54,010 bases of DNA from a virus. The notes beneath the pieces were generated by a model. That model worked only from the letters and a program-made list of their open reading frames with translations, searched no databases and was not told the DNA's origin. This document shows, piece by piece, positions 6,608 through 15,360 of this stretch (position 1 is its first letter; every line of letters begins with the position of its first letter). The stretch is from positions 1 through 54,010 of IMG/VR virus record IMGVR_UViG_3300028146_000003; one strand, written 5' to 3'. The position numbers were made by a program, and so were the translations under genes.

Positions 6608-8551
6608 ATGCCACACCCTGACGATCTCCTATGCGATTTCGAGACGCGCTCGCGTACGGACCTTAAACGGGCCGGCGCAAGGCGCTATGCGGCCGACCCA
6701 TCCACGGGCGTAACTTGCGTTGCATGGGAGTTCCGTGGCGTCGAAAAGACCGCCTGCCCCGTACATCCGTTTTTAGGTACGCATACGCTCGCGGACCTGT
6801 ACACCGACGCGCGGCAGTGCCGACGCTTCATCGCGCACCACGCAAATTTTGATGTGGCGATCTTACGCGCCGTGAACCCATTCCTTGACTTGCCGCTATC
6901 GAAGATCGATTGCACCATGGCACGCGCTCAAGCATTGGCGCTGCCCGGCGGCTTGGAACAAGTCTGCCGTACGCTTGGGATCGAAGGCAAGAGCCCCGAA
7001 GGCCACGCGCTGGTCATGGCGACGTGCAAGCCCCAAAAGGACGGCACGTTTAACGAAGATGTCGAGACGTACCGCAAGCTGGTGGCATACTGCCTACGCG
7101 ACAAACGCGCTTTGAAAGGCGTTGACGAACGCCTGCCGCCATTGACCGATCACGAACGCCTGATCTTCGAACGTACGTGGCGGAAGAACGAAATCGGGTT
7201 GCCGATCGACGTACACCTAGCAACCGCCATCGCCATGCGTCGGCAGGAAATTGAGCAAGAGAGCACCGCAACGCTCATGGAGCTGACGCAGAACGCGGTA
7301 ACAAAGCTGTCGCAGCGCCAGCGGATTATCGAATGGTGTAACAGCGGCAATCGCGCCGCCGGGCTGGAGAGCACGCAGAAACACATCGTCGCGGAAAAGC
7401 TGGCGGATGAAAACTTGCATCCCGACGTACGGATAGTTCTGGAACTGCTGCAATCCGAAGGCGGTTCCGCGCCACTGAAAGCACAAGCGCTACTTGACCG
7501 CCATGTGAGCGGTTTTTACAAAGACGCAACCCGGTACTTCGGCGCCCGATCAGGCAGAGGTACGTCAGAGGGCGTCAATACGTTCAACATCGCCCGGCCA
7601 TCCGGTAAATACGATGGGCGAGACGGGCGCCCCACGATCGATAGCGTAATTCAGGGCCTCAAAGCCGGTTTCAAGTACAACAATATCGCGCTTACGGATT
7701 GCTTGCGCAGCCTGATCGTTGCGCCTGACGGTTGGATGATTTGCGACAACGACGAAAGTAACGCAGAATACCGTATTGCCATGTGGATGGCCGGTGACGC
7801 TGCTCGCTTAGCGGAACTCGCCAAAGGCGTAGACGCCGACCCGTACATATACAACGCAATTGCCATGGGGCGCTGCCCGCCGGGTTCCACTAAAAAGACG
7901 CATCCGCACGAACGGCAAAGTTACAAATCGGTGACGCTTGGCGGCAATTACCAGCTAGGCTGGAAAACCTACATGGCGCACCAGCGCCGCGCCGGCAATA
8001 ACATGGATGAGATCAAGGCCCGTTCCGATATCGACGGCTATCGCCAAGCAAACCCGTTGCTGGTGTCGCTATGGTACGCGCTTGCCGATGCGTTCAAATT
8101 CGCCATCTATGAGCAGCCGGGCCGCGTCTTTCCCGCCGGCAAAGTCGCATTTCAGAAAGACGCACACGGTACGGTATGGATGTTGTTGCCATCCGGTCGC
8201 GCGGTGCCGCACTACTCGGCACACATCACGTACGGCGGCGAAATGGCGTTCTTCAGAGGGAAATTTGGGGCGATGTTACGCCAGCGCGCTTTTGGAGGCT
8301 CTTTGCTGGAAATTGCGTGCCAATCCATGACGCGCGACCTTGTGACGGCAGCCGAAGCCGACATCGAGCGCGAACTGCCCGACGTGGTTTTGATCTTGGA
8401 TGTTTATGACTCGATTTTAGCTCTTGCGCGTACGGACGTTGCTGGTGTACGGTCGCAACAAATGCGCGAGATCATGCGGCGCCCGCGCTCTTGGACTTCG
8501 GGGCTGCCCTTGGATTGCGAAGGGTACGAAAGTCAGAGAATGTCGCGATGA
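6608..8551 (+). CDS. Family A DNA polymerase with 3'-5' exonuclease
   Basis: A 647-residue replicative polymerase. Exo I is D10-F-E12, Exo II is HHANFDVAIL (D82), and Exo III includes YCLRDKRALK. Polymerase motif A is DNDESNAEYR with catalytic D380. Motif B lies in SYKSVTLGGNYQLG. Motif C is VYDS (599-602), where family A normally has VHDE: catalytic D601 is kept but the adjacent Glu is Ser and the His is Tyr. The GTSEGVNTFNIARP region is typical of the SPO2/Enc34-like branch. Start ATG 6608; its stop overlaps the next gene. Confidence 0.9.
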   Translation: MPHPDDLLCDFETRSRTDLKRAGARRYAADPSTGVTCVAWEFRGVEKTACPVHPFLGTHTLADLYTDARQCRRFIAHHANFDVAILRAVNPFLDLPLSKIDCTMARAQALALPGGLEQVCRTLGIEGKSPEGHALVMATCKPQKDGTFNEDVETYRKLVAYCLRDKRALKGVDERLPPLTDHERLIFERTWRKNEIGLPIDVHLATAIAMRRQEIEQESTATLMELTQNAVTKLSQRQRIIEWCNSGNRAAGLESTQKHIVAEKLADENLHPDVRIVLELLQSEGGSAPLKAQALLDRHVSGFYKDATRYFGARSGRGTSEGVNTFNIARPSGKYDGRDGRPTIDSVIQGLKAGFKYNNIALTDCLRSLIVAPDGWMICDNDESNAEYRIAMWMAGDAARLAELAKGVDADPYIYNAIAMGRCPPGSTKKTHPHERQSYKSVTLGGNYQLGWKTYMAHQRRAGNNMDEIKARSDIDGYRQANPLLVSLWYALADAFKFAIYEQPGRVFPAGKVAFQKDAHGTVWMLLPSGRAVPHYSAHITYGGEMAFFRGKFGAMLRQRAFGGSLLEIACQSMTRDLVTAAEADIERELPDVVLILDVYDSILALARTDVAGVRSQQMREIMRRPRSWTSGLPLDCEGYESQRMSR

Positions 8552-9120
8552 CAATCCTGCAAGCAGCCAACAATGGAGGCGATCGGCGGGAGAATGATTT
8601 TTACCCAACGCCTGCGGAATGCACGATGGCACTCCTGCCAGTAATCGCTCACTGGCCTAAGACGGTATGGGAGCCAAGCTGCGGCGATGGCGGAATTGCA
8701 AAAGTCCTAAGCAACGCCGGATTTCAAGTCATCGGAACGGATCTTGTTGATCGCGGTTACGGATCTGGTGGAATCGACTTCCTAAAAACTCCGTGGCGCT
8801 GCGCTGGCGCAATCGTTACCAACCCTCCGTTCGGCACCAGCGTTTCGGCATTCATAAAGCACGCGCTGGATCTCGACACGCCGTACATTGCCATGCTAGT
8901 AAACGTCAACCTATGGCACGCCGCTAACCGTACAAAATTATGGCATCGGCGCCTGCCCGAAGCCGTCTATGCGCTGTGTTGGAAGCCTGATTTTACGGGA
9001 GCCGGAAGGCCGTATTTTAATTGCGTGTGGACCGTCTGGGGTCCTGGAGCCGCGCCGTACACACGCTACGAACGGCTTGCCAAACCTAAGCCTGTTGCAT
9101 TTCCATGGGTCGCACCATGA
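8548..9120 (+). CDS. N6-adenine DNA methyltransferase-like protein
   Basis: ATG 8548 overlaps the polymerase stop (ATGA). The 190-residue product has FYPTP, the SAM-binding loop EPSCGDG (42-48) and the catalytic NPPF (92-95), the signature of gamma-type amino-methyltransferases. No clear target-recognition domain is visible, so specificity is unknown. It ends FPWVAP, one of the C-terminal PW motifs. It is coupled to the following acetyltransferase gene. A protective role against host restriction is inferred. Confidence 0.75.
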   Translation: MTILQAANNGGDRRENDFYPTPAECTMALLPVIAHWPKTVWEPSCGDGGIAKVLSNAGFQVIGTDLVDRGYGSGGIDFLKTPWRCAGAIVTNPPFGTSVSAFIKHALDLDTPYIAMLVNVNLWHAANRTKLWHRRLPEAVYALCWKPDFTGAGRPYFNCVWTVWGPGAAPYTRYERLAKPKPVAFPWVAP

Positions 9121-9620
9121 CCGCACAAGTCGGCCGCTTCACTCTTCGCGACCTGAACCCGTGGGAAGGCCCCGCACTATTCGTGATGACAGGCAATCCC
9201 GACGTGACGCGCTACCTGGGTTTCCGTACGCACGAATCAGTAGACGAAGCAACGCAGCTCATAGAGACCTACCGCAACAGCCTAGCGAAGTGGCAAGGTA
9301 TCTACTCTGAAAATGAACTGCTAGGCGCCGTCGGTTTGGAAGTTGCGCGGCATCAGGCAACCATGTCGATCATGTTCCGGCCTGACTGGAAAGCGCGCGG
9401 CGCCGGCCGGGAGTTCTGCCGGCCGTTCGTGCAATGGATTTTCACGCACCCGCAAACGTGGCGGCTGTGGACATACGTTCACACAAGCAACATCCCAGGC
9501 CAGCGCATGACCGAGCGTATGGGCGCCATGCGCGAAGGACTGTTGCGACGATTCGAGTTTTTTCCGAATGTCAGTACGGAGCCGCAAGACTGTTTTGTCT
9601 ACTCGATCGTACGCAACTAA
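9117..9620 (+). CDS. GNAT (RimJ/RimL-like) acetyltransferase
   Basis: ATG 9117 overlaps the methyltransferase stop (ATGA); an in-frame ATG at 9105 is an alternative. The 167-residue protein follows the GNAT fold: FTLRDLNP at the start, VTRYLGF, then GAVGLEV, the acetyl-CoA loop region KARGAGREFCRPFVQWIF, and HTSNIPGQRMTERMG. RimJ/RimL relatives acetylate protein N-termini or small molecules. Pairing with a DNA methyltransferase leaves open a DNA-modification role, but that is only inference. Confidence 0.75.
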   Translation: MTAQVGRFTLRDLNPWEGPALFVMTGNPDVTRYLGFRTHESVDEATQLIETYRNSLAKWQGIYSENELLGAVGLEVARHQATMSIMFRPDWKARGAGREFCRPFVQWIFTHPQTWRLWTYVHTSNIPGQRMTERMGAMREGLLRRFEFFPNVSTEPQDCFVYSIVRN

Positions 9621-10258
9621 AATGCAAACGCCATACTACCGAGCCCGTTGAACATGGACCCAAGCCCGCTGCCCTTGCTTTGCGCGTTCTTAGCTTGCGC
9701 TTGTGCGATATTCGATGTGGCACCGATCTGCGCCGTATCGACGCCGGCTTGTTGTCCCGTCGCCGTCTGCCCCACGCCAATCGCACTGAACATATTGCCG
9801 AGTGCGCTTTCGAGTTGGCCAAAGCCTTGCTGATTGCCTTGCAAATATTCGTTGTACGCCGTGTTTGCGCCTTGCGCCACAATGCCTTGATTGATGGTGC
9901 CGAGCGCGCGCTCATTGGCACCGGAAAGCAGACCGCCGCGAGCCGCAGCGCTGTTGTTCTGCGCTTGGTCCGCTTGCTGGAGTTGGTACTGTGCCGCTGG
10001 CGTATTCTGGTAGCCCGACATAAAAGTGTTGTAGTCTTGAACGTTTCCGGCTTTGCTTTGGATATTGTTGATGGCGCCCGTAGCAGTCGGCAAGAACGAC
10101 TGCCCGAACGTGTTGTACGGCGTCGATGCCGTCATGAAGGCGCCCGTCTCGTTGTTGACGGCATCCTGTCCTTTGCTCAGATCGTTAGCCCCTATCTGAG
10201 CGCCGATGACTGCCCCAAGGCCACCGCCGAAGCCGACTGGGTTTGCTGCTACCGTCAT
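9617..10258 (-). CDS. Putative DNA ejection / internal virion protein
   Basis: A 213-residue protein rich in A, G, Q and N (GFGGGLGAVIGAQIGAND, then repeated Q/N/A heptads), the composition typical of podovirus ejection proteins delivered into the cell. The start at 10258 is chosen over 10315 because AAGG lies upstream and the N-terminus becomes hydrophobic. It is the last gene of the minus-strand head-tail block. Its stop overlaps the acetyltransferase stop by four bases (CTAA), a compact convergent end. Confidence 0.55.
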   Translation of the reverse strand: MTVAANPVGFGGGLGAVIGAQIGANDLSKGQDAVNNETGAFMTASTPYNTFGQSFLPTATGAINNIQSKAGNVQDYNTFMSGYQNTPAAQYQLQQADQAQNNSAAARGGLLSGANERALGTINQGIVAQGANTAYNEYLQGNQQGFGQLESALGNMFSAIGVGQTATGQQAGVDTAQIGATSNIAQAQAKNAQSKGSGLGSMFNGLGSMAFAF

Positions 10259-10322
10259 TTGCAAGGGCCTTGCATTGGTCGCGGGCGGTAAACGCCCAAT
10301 ATCTGGCCGCCCCATTCGCCAA

Positions 10323-10427
10323 CTACGCGCGCCCTATACGACGCAAGCCACGCCACCGGCACCCTGACGCAAGTAGCGCAGCGATGCCCAGGGCCGATCC
10401 ATAGCACCCGAACTTCTTCCACGTCAC
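10323..10427 (-). CDS. Possible tiny lipoprotein, 34 aa
   Basis: GTG 10427 has AGGGG six bases upstream. The product is a short hydrophobic segment (ALGIAALLASGC) that ends in a lipobox-like LASGC followed by a basic tail. It resembles the tiny outer spanin or Rz1-type lipoproteins in form, but no partner spanin lies next to it. It could be a chance frame. Confidence 0.35.
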   Translation of the reverse strand: MTWKKFGCYGSALGIAALLASGCRWRGLRRIGRA

Positions 10428-10443
10428 TAGACCCCTTGCATTA

Positions 10444-10454
10444 TGTCATACATT
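10444..10454 (+). promoter_or_regulatory. TGTCATAC motif upstream of RHH gene
   Basis: TGTCATACATT, 19 bases before the RHH gene start. The TACATT half could serve as a -10 element, though no good -35 is seen. An autoregulatory operator is plausible. Confidence 0.5.
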
Positions 10455-10473
10455 CGGCTAGAGCATAGCACCA

Positions 10474-10677
10474 ATGGGCACAGAACGAAAGACCGTCATG
10501 ATCTCGGGGAGGCTGCCTGCGGCCCTCGTGGAGCGTCTGGATTACGTCACCCGGAACATCGATAGTGAGACCATCAAGAACCGCTCTGCGGCGCTCCGAG
10601 AGGCCCTGGAGTCGTGGCTGCCGGGGCGTGAAGACCGACTTAGGGAGCTAGGCGTCCTTGCCAAGAAAACCCGCTAA
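10474..10677 (+). CDS. Ribbon-helix-helix (CopG/Arc-like) regulator, 67 aa
   Basis: The N-terminal strand RKTVMISGRLP, then helix PAALVERLDYVTRNI, and a second helix RSAALREALESWL give the RHH DNA-binding fold. Such proteins bind DNA as dimers and often repress their own promoters. The shared TGTCATAC motif lies just upstream. The gene overlaps the following VRR-NUC gene by 20 bases. It sits as a plus-strand insertion between minus-strand structural genes. Confidence 0.75.
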   Translation: MGTERKTVMISGRLPAALVERLDYVTRNIDSETIKNRSAALREALESWLPGREDRLRELGVLAKKTR

Positions 10678-11047
10678 AAAGGCCGCCCGCAAGCCGCAGG
10701 AGGCCAAGGGGCCGTCCGAAAACGAGATCCACGTAAAGGCGTGGGCTTGGGTCCAGAAAGCCCATCCCGAGCTGCTGATCTTCCATGTCGCCAACGAGCG
10801 CAAGGCGCACGTCCAGTACCATGTCAAGATGAAACGCAAAGGCGTGCTGGCCGGCGTGGCGGACTTCCTTGCGTTCCCGGTTAACGGCCGCAAGTTCGCA
10901 ATTGAGTTGAAAGACGGCAAGGGCGTGCAGGACGCAGATCAGCTCAAATTTCAACATCGTTGGGAGCGCGCGGGCGGCGTGTACTTTGTTGTCCGTACGC
11001 TGGAGGATTTCAAAGTCACTGTAGATTGCGCTGTGCTGTTCGGCTAA
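10658..11047 (+). CDS. VRR-NUC domain nuclease
   Basis: A 129-residue protein starting at TTG 10658 with GGAG ten bases upstream. After a basic N-terminus come NEIHVKAWAWV, the GVADFLAFP core (catalytic Asp), AIELKDGKG (E-x-K) and a conserved Q in ADQLKFQHRW, which together define the VRR-NUC/Holliday-junction-resolvase-like fold. It probably resolves branched replication intermediates before packaging. Its stop overlaps the converging minus-strand gene by four bases. Confidence 0.85.
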   Translation: MPRKPAKKAARKPQEAKGPSENEIHVKAWAWVQKAHPELLIFHVANERKAHVQYHVKMKRKGVLAGVADFLAFPVNGRKFAIELKDGKGVQDADQLKFQHRWERAGGVYFVVRTLEDFKVTVDCAVLFG

Positions 11048-11484
11048 GCAATCGCGACCCACGCCCCTCCGACCTTGCCGTACAGCCGCGTACCGGCGCC
11101 GCCCGTGTTGTTGATATACAAATCGCCATTGTTGCCAAGCCCTACCGCCGGGACCCCGGTGCCATTCAGTATTTGATTGCGAGCTTGCAGCGCCGTAATG
11201 GCGGCGGCGTTCGCTGCTATGGCAGCAGTATTCGCCGCAATGCTTGCTGTGTTAGCCGCAATGTTGGTCGTGTTGGTCGCAACTTCCGTCGTCAGCGTGG
11301 CAACTTCCGTGGCCAACGTAGCGACCTGGGCAAAAAGCGCCGTTAAGCCGGCAACACTGCCGGGGTCGATCGTGCCCCCACTATTCAGGATAGACTGAAT
11401 CTCAAGAAGCCATCGATTTAGCTGCTGGCCAAAGCCACCAAACGACACAGGAAGTTGCGGCGGGGGCGGAAGTTTGAGCGTCAT
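11044..11484 (-). CDS. Coiled-coil virion protein, probable fibre or tail component
   Basis: A 146-residue protein. A proline-rich N-terminus is followed by a regular seven-residue repeat of A/T/N (about 55-100, TEVATLTTEV, then NTASIAANTAAI), which predicts a trimeric coiled coil. The C-terminus GNNGDLYINN and YGKVGGAWVAI is a motif widespread in phage fibre proteins. It lies directly downstream of the gp10-like gene. Confidence 0.65.
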   Translation of the reverse strand: MTLKLPPPPQLPVSFGGFGQQLNRWLLEIQSILNSGGTIDPGSVAGLTALFAQVATLATEVATLTTEVATNTTNIAANTASIAANTAAIAANAAAITALQARNQILNGTGVPAVGLGNNGDLYINNTGGAGTRLYGKVGGAWVAIA

Positions 11485-11501
11485 CTACACGTGACTTTCC
11501 A

Positions 11502-12950
11502 CTACGTACCCGGCGACACGTCTGCGAAAAACTCATCTATCGTGAACGGCGCTTGCGTGCCGCCGTACCGCAAGCGGAATTGCTGCCGGCGACCCGAACC
11601 AAAATTACGTCCGATCGCGCGCCGCGTTCCGGGTTGCGGCATCAGGATCTGTCGTAAACCACGCCATGTAGCGCCTTTATCCGCAGACCAGTCGAGTTGG
11701 AAAGTCCCTGCTGACGGACCCATGGAAGACGTTACATCAATCGAATTGAAAGTACTGCGTGTCTGCTCGTCGCTAAGCCATGGCGTTATGATCGTACGCT
11801 GCAGCGTGCCGGCCGGCTCCGTGCTGTCGTTTATGTTCACGGTACAAATCTGGCCGGTATCCAGCCCGACGTACGTAATGCCGCCGCTGAACTCTGTGGC
11901 GCAGCGGCCCGCATGATCGAGACGCCCGCCCGGCGTCTGCCGGTAGGACCACACGCCAGTCGAACCGCATAGCTCCAGTGTCCACTGGCCCGGCAGTGTC
12001 AGCACGTAGAAATCGCCGCCACCTTGTCCGTATGCGTATGCTGTCAAGGTCGCCAATGTCACCGCTGAGAGTTGCTGTAAAAGCAAATCAACCCATGCCG
12101 GCGAAATAGGTTGGCCCGTCTGTCCGGTACAAAGCCAGATGCGCCGATCGGTGCCTACGAACATGATTATGTCGCGCAACACTGCGAGCGATAGGCGCGC
12201 GGCCAGCCCCACGGAATAGAGCGAGTTCGGGTAGGCCGTGAACGCGAAGTCGGTTTGGCCACCTGGATCGTACCACTGTTCGAGCGAGCGGGAACCCAAA
12301 GGCCACAGCACTAGCCCCGACACCGCCAAATCAACGACGCGATCGGCGCGGGCTTCCTTCGTTGCAAAACTGTTCGGCAGCACGTTGGCGGGGGCCAGCG
12401 GCTGCGAGCTGTACATCTTGGCGTCTTGCTGAGCGTAGAAATTAGACGCAGCGGACCACACCGCTATGTTGTTCAACTCCGCGACGGCGGCCGGGTCGAA
12501 ATTAATGCTGGCGTCAAAGCCGGCATTGACGACACCAGTTGCCGGCGTCATTACCGCCGTGTACGCCGTGCCGGCTTCTGCTGCGTTGTTGGCGTTCGCA
12601 TTCGACGCGATGGCAAGCGCGGTGCGGTCTTCGGCAAAGCGGATGACGGGCTGCTGTGCATTTACGGCGACAAAGCCCGCCAGCACGGGCGCATTGGTCT
12701 GCACGTTGTAGTAAATCGATCCGTCTGCGTGGCCGCTCCACACCGTTCGCAGAGCTTGCCCGATAGTGATGCACGGCGCGGCCGTTGGCTGGCAAACTTG
12801 TGTGAGTCCCGGTGCGCCGACAAGACGGGCTTTGCCGGGCTTGCCTTCCTTTTGATCGCGCGGCACAACGCGCACATTTACGAGTTTCCCGGCGCCTTCA
12901 TCCAGGTTCAGAGGATCTTGAAACGAGCCGAGTATGTCGATTACGCCCAT
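11502..12950 (-). CDS. P22 gp10-like packaged DNA stabilization / tail hub protein
   Basis: A 482-residue protein with the start seen in this family (GKPGKARLVGAPGLT) and repeated beta-propeller-like blades (for example GGITYVGLDTGQICTVN). P22 gp10 closes the head-tail channel and forms the hub that carries the spikes. The C-terminus FTIDEFFADVSPGT fits. It lies next to the gp4-like gene, in the order used by P22-like podoviruses. Confidence 0.7.
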   Translation of the reverse strand: MGVIDILGSFQDPLNLDEGAGKLVNVRVVPRDQKEGKPGKARLVGAPGLTQVCQPTAAPCITIGQALRTVWSGHADGSIYYNVQTNAPVLAGFVAVNAQQPVIRFAEDRTALAIASNANANNAAEAGTAYTAVMTPATGVVNAGFDASINFDPAAVAELNNIAVWSAASNFYAQQDAKMYSSQPLAPANVLPNSFATKEARADRVVDLAVSGLVLWPLGSRSLEQWYDPGGQTDFAFTAYPNSLYSVGLAARLSLAVLRDIIMFVGTDRRIWLCTGQTGQPISPAWVDLLLQQLSAVTLATLTAYAYGQGGGDFYVLTLPGQWTLELCGSTGVWSYRQTPGGRLDHAGRCATEFSGGITYVGLDTGQICTVNINDSTEPAGTLQRTIITPWLSDEQTRSTFNSIDVTSSMGPSAGTFQLDWSADKGATWRGLRQILMPQPGTRRAIGRNFGSGRRQQFRLRYGGTQAPFTIDEFFADVSPGT

Positions 12951-12951
12951 G

Positions 12952-13212
12952 CTAATCTATGCTTGCCAAGTCGTGCAGGGACAGACTTAGCATCCCAATG
13001 CGCTCTATCGACGTTGCATTGCAGTAGGCGGTTAGCGTGCTGAACTTGTCCCCGGTGCTCTCATGCAGGACCAGCACGGCTTTATGAGCAGGCCGCGCCT
13101 CGCCGCTTTCCAGCATGTTGGCGCGCTCGCGCAACCACGCGATTACCTTAGCCGTGGCGTCGGCACCCTGTACGGCAGCTTCGCCTCTCAGTTTAACCAC
13201 GTTGTCACTCAC
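12952..13212 (-). CDS. Hypothetical protein, 86 aa
   Basis: It lies between the gp10-like and gp4-like genes with one-base gaps. The sequence is helical (TAKVIAWLRERANMLES) and then beta (HKAVLVLHESTG). Position suggests a small accessory of tail assembly, but no family is recognised. Confidence 0.6.
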   Translation of the reverse strand: MSDNVVKLRGEAAVQGADATAKVIAWLRERANMLESGEARPAHKAVLVLHESTGDKFSTLTAYCNATSIERIGMLSLSLHDLASID

Positions 13213-13213
13213 G

Positions 13214-13897
13214 TCAGTTCCTCACAAACCGGAGCCATTGCTGCCCGCGTGCATAGTCCCGCCACCGCGCGTTGACGCGTTCGGCATCCATAACTATGGG
13301 GTCCGTAGGGCTCAGTACCCGCCCGTATGAGCCCATGATTCGGCGCCCCAGCAACAGCGTTGCGTCATGGATTCCTTCCGGTGGAAGCGCAACCACGTCG
13401 CTACCATCCGGTGCGGAAATCAACGCGAGTCGGCCGCCGTACTCGATCAGCGCATTCGATGGCGCGCGGGGAGGCTGCCACGCGGTGATCAGCACGGAGC
13501 CATCAGTCTGCCGCTCTTGGTGCCATTTGGTGACAATGCCGGGATACGTCGTACGCACGCAATCCGCGATTGGCGCCATGCGCGTCTCGCGGTTGACGGT
13601 CAAATTTATATCGTTCATCCAAAGGGCGCGCACGGCCACCGCGTCAACCTGCACCAGATAGCTGGGGTTACCGTTGCCGACGACAAACGTGTAAATCTGC
13701 CCGTTCGTGCCGAGCGGCATCGTGAACGCGAGGCGTTTGATGAGGTACTGACACGCGCCATCCGCTTGCTCGGCACGGAGCAAGTCATTCAGGATCGTGA
13801 CGTTGTTCGATATGTCCGTGGCCGATGGGGCTTCGGTTTGGTCCGTGATACCGAACAGGTGCAGTGCGCTGGTGATGATTTGGGCAGCAGTCGTCAT
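13214..13897 (-). CDS. P22 gp4-like head completion / tail accessory protein
   Basis: A 227-residue protein. The N-terminus TAAQIITSALHLFGI and the TILNDLLRAEQADG helix match the tail accessory factor family (P22 gp4), which bridges portal and gp10. The C-terminal LLLGRRIMGSYGR and an arginine-rich end (RWRDYARGQQWLRF) are also typical. Many gp4 proteins carry muramidase activity; I cannot show it here. Confidence 0.7.
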   Translation of the reverse strand: MTTAAQIITSALHLFGITDQTEAPSATDISNNVTILNDLLRAEQADGACQYLIKRLAFTMPLGTNGQIYTFVVGNGNPSYLVQVDAVAVRALWMNDINLTVNRETRMAPIADCVRTTYPGIVTKWHQERQTDGSVLITAWQPPRAPSNALIEYGGRLALISAPDGSDVVALPPEGIHDATLLLGRRIMGSYGRVLSPTDPIVMDAERVNARWRDYARGQQWLRFVRN

Positions 13898-13898
13898 G

Positions 13899-14516
13899 TC
13901 AAACCTGCTTCACGGCAGCCCACGGCGGCGACCACAGTTGATCGTTCGGAAAATCCGGGTCCGTCTTGGTGACATTCGCCAGCTCGGTAGCTTCATCCGG
14001 CGGCGTCACCGTACGAACGGAATTGCTCGGCAGGAACGTGCCATCGTACTCTTGTGGCACGATCGTCGTTAGGTTGAACACCTTGCTCGATAGCGGCGCA
14101 TTCGGCCCCATGAACGCCGCCGACTTCCCAAGGCTGGCATAGTAGGGGACCGAGTTTAGCAGCTTGGCGAGCCGCGTGGCGTCGTCCGGCGCGGCCTTGG
14201 GGGCGGCGGCGAAAACCGCCGTGGTGCCCTCCACAGGGCCACTGCCCCAGATGGCATCGAGATTCCAGCGCAGCGGCAACGGTTCCGGGGGTGGCTCGAT
14301 CGACTTATCGGGGAAGGCTTGGAAATCGTACACAGCCGGCCACGGGTCCCAGCAAGGGCGCGTGGCGCGTCCGCTGGCCTTGGAACATACAAGCAGCCCC
14401 GTCAGGCGCTCACGCTTCAGCGTCGAATACAGGACGCGGGCATTACACCGCGAGCACGCACCCCACGTAGCGAAGGACGGAAATTTCGGGACGCCCGTAT
14501 GGCGCGGCGCTGTCAT
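13899..14516 (-). CDS. Zinc-ribbon virion-associated protein, 205 aa
   Basis: ATG 14516 overlaps the stop of the PAPS-reductase-like gene (ATGA). The N-terminal 50 residues contain CSRC and two further Cys residues (LVCSKASGRATRPCWDPW), a probable zinc knuckle. A proline-rich linker and a featureless C-terminal domain follow. It sits in the head-tail block, so a structural role is inferred. No family recognised. Confidence 0.55.
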   Translation of the reverse strand: MTAPRHTGVPKFPSFATWGACSRCNARVLYSTLKRERLTGLLVCSKASGRATRPCWDPWPAVYDFQAFPDKSIEPPPEPLPLRWNLDAIWGSGPVEGTTAVFAAAPKAAPDDATRLAKLLNSVPYYASLGKSAAFMGPNAPLSSKVFNLTTIVPQEYDGTFLPSNSVRTVTPPDEATELANVTKTDPDFPNDQLWSPPWAAVKQV

Positions 14517-15298
14517 GTCCCACACCATCCGGCTTCGCAGCCCGAAGAGCCGTTGCCGTCGTCAAGTTCGAATTTGCCATGCCCGGCTTCCGCCCACCGT
14601 ACGATTTCTTTAATGCCGGTCGCGCCCATGTAGCGGTACGGGCGGAACATCGTGCGCGGGTTGCCCTTCGACGTGTAGCCCATACTGATTTCAATGTCGT
14701 TAATTCTGTCAACACGAGCCGGGTCTTTTGACAACTCAATAATATCGCCCCGGTTAGAATTGATGCAAGGAAAGCACTCCATCGAACGATGTGGCAAAAC
14801 GTCAAACCCAGCGCGAATGATAAGTGCGTCCCGTTCGGCTTCCTGCACGGCGGCCAGCGGTGCCCACACCCCGCGACCGTCCGCGCCAATAGACCACTCA
14901 GGAAACGACGCGCGGTTTTTGCTCTCTTCGCGGCGCACCCCAATCACGATCGACGAGCGTGATTGTGGATCATGCTCGTTAAGCCACGCTTCAGTCGGAG
15001 CCATTTTCAGTTCAGATGTACAGAACTGAATACCTTGACGGGGCCAAGATTTCTTTTTTCGAACAAGCGCCTCCAGGCCGATGCTGGCTGTTCGGTGCGG
15101 GTCAAACCCGTACGACCTTGCCAGCGCCTCCCCGCGCGCCACTCTGTCAGGCCATTCGTCGGAAGCCCATCCGGTGTCGTTATACAGAACCGCCACGCGG
15201 GGGCCGCTGGACCAGCCAGCAGGGCTTTCGCGCATCCATTGGATCAGCGCAATGCTGTCGTTGCCGTACGATGCTTTTATGACGAAATCGTATGCCAT
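14513..15298 (-). CDS. PAPS reductase / DndC-like PP-loop ATPase
   Basis: A 261-residue protein. The PP-loop is ASYGNDS (residues 9-15, in place of the canonical SGGKDS), followed by VAVLYNDTGWASDEW. Further family features are FCTSELKMAP, IGVRREES and CFPCINSNRGD, cysteines that could bind an Fe-S cluster. The family reduces PAPS or activates sulfur transfer, as in DndC phosphorothioation. No other dnd genes are seen. The location downstream of the capsid terminator suggests a moron gene. Confidence 0.75.
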   Translation of the reverse strand: MAYDFVIKASYGNDSIALIQWMRESPAGWSSGPRVAVLYNDTGWASDEWPDRVARGEALARSYGFDPHRTASIGLEALVRKKKSWPRQGIQFCTSELKMAPTEAWLNEHDPQSRSSIVIGVRREESKNRASFPEWSIGADGRGVWAPLAAVQEAERDALIIRAGFDVLPHRSMECFPCINSNRGDIIELSKDPARVDRINDIEISMGYTSKGNPRTMFRPYRYMGATGIKEIVRWAEAGHGKFELDDGNGSSGCEAGWCGT

Positions 15299-15334
15299 GG
15301 GCGGACTGTATCACACGCGTCTCGCCAATGAAAG

Positions 15335-15360
15335 AGGCCGCCCCCGTAAGGTGGCGGCCT
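15335..15360 (-). terminator. Terminator after the capsid gene
   Basis: AGGCCGCC (15335-15342) pairs with GGCGGCCT (15353-15360). On the minus strand the stem is followed by CTCTTTC, a modest U-tract. It lies 35 bases beyond the capsid stop, so it would limit read-through from the capsid gene. Confidence 0.65.

Noticed and set aside
9434-10291. Plus-strand frame of 285 aa
   Set aside because: It is antisense to the ejection-type protein gene and overlaps the acetyltransferase gene; Arg/Leu-rich shadow composition with no ribosome site.
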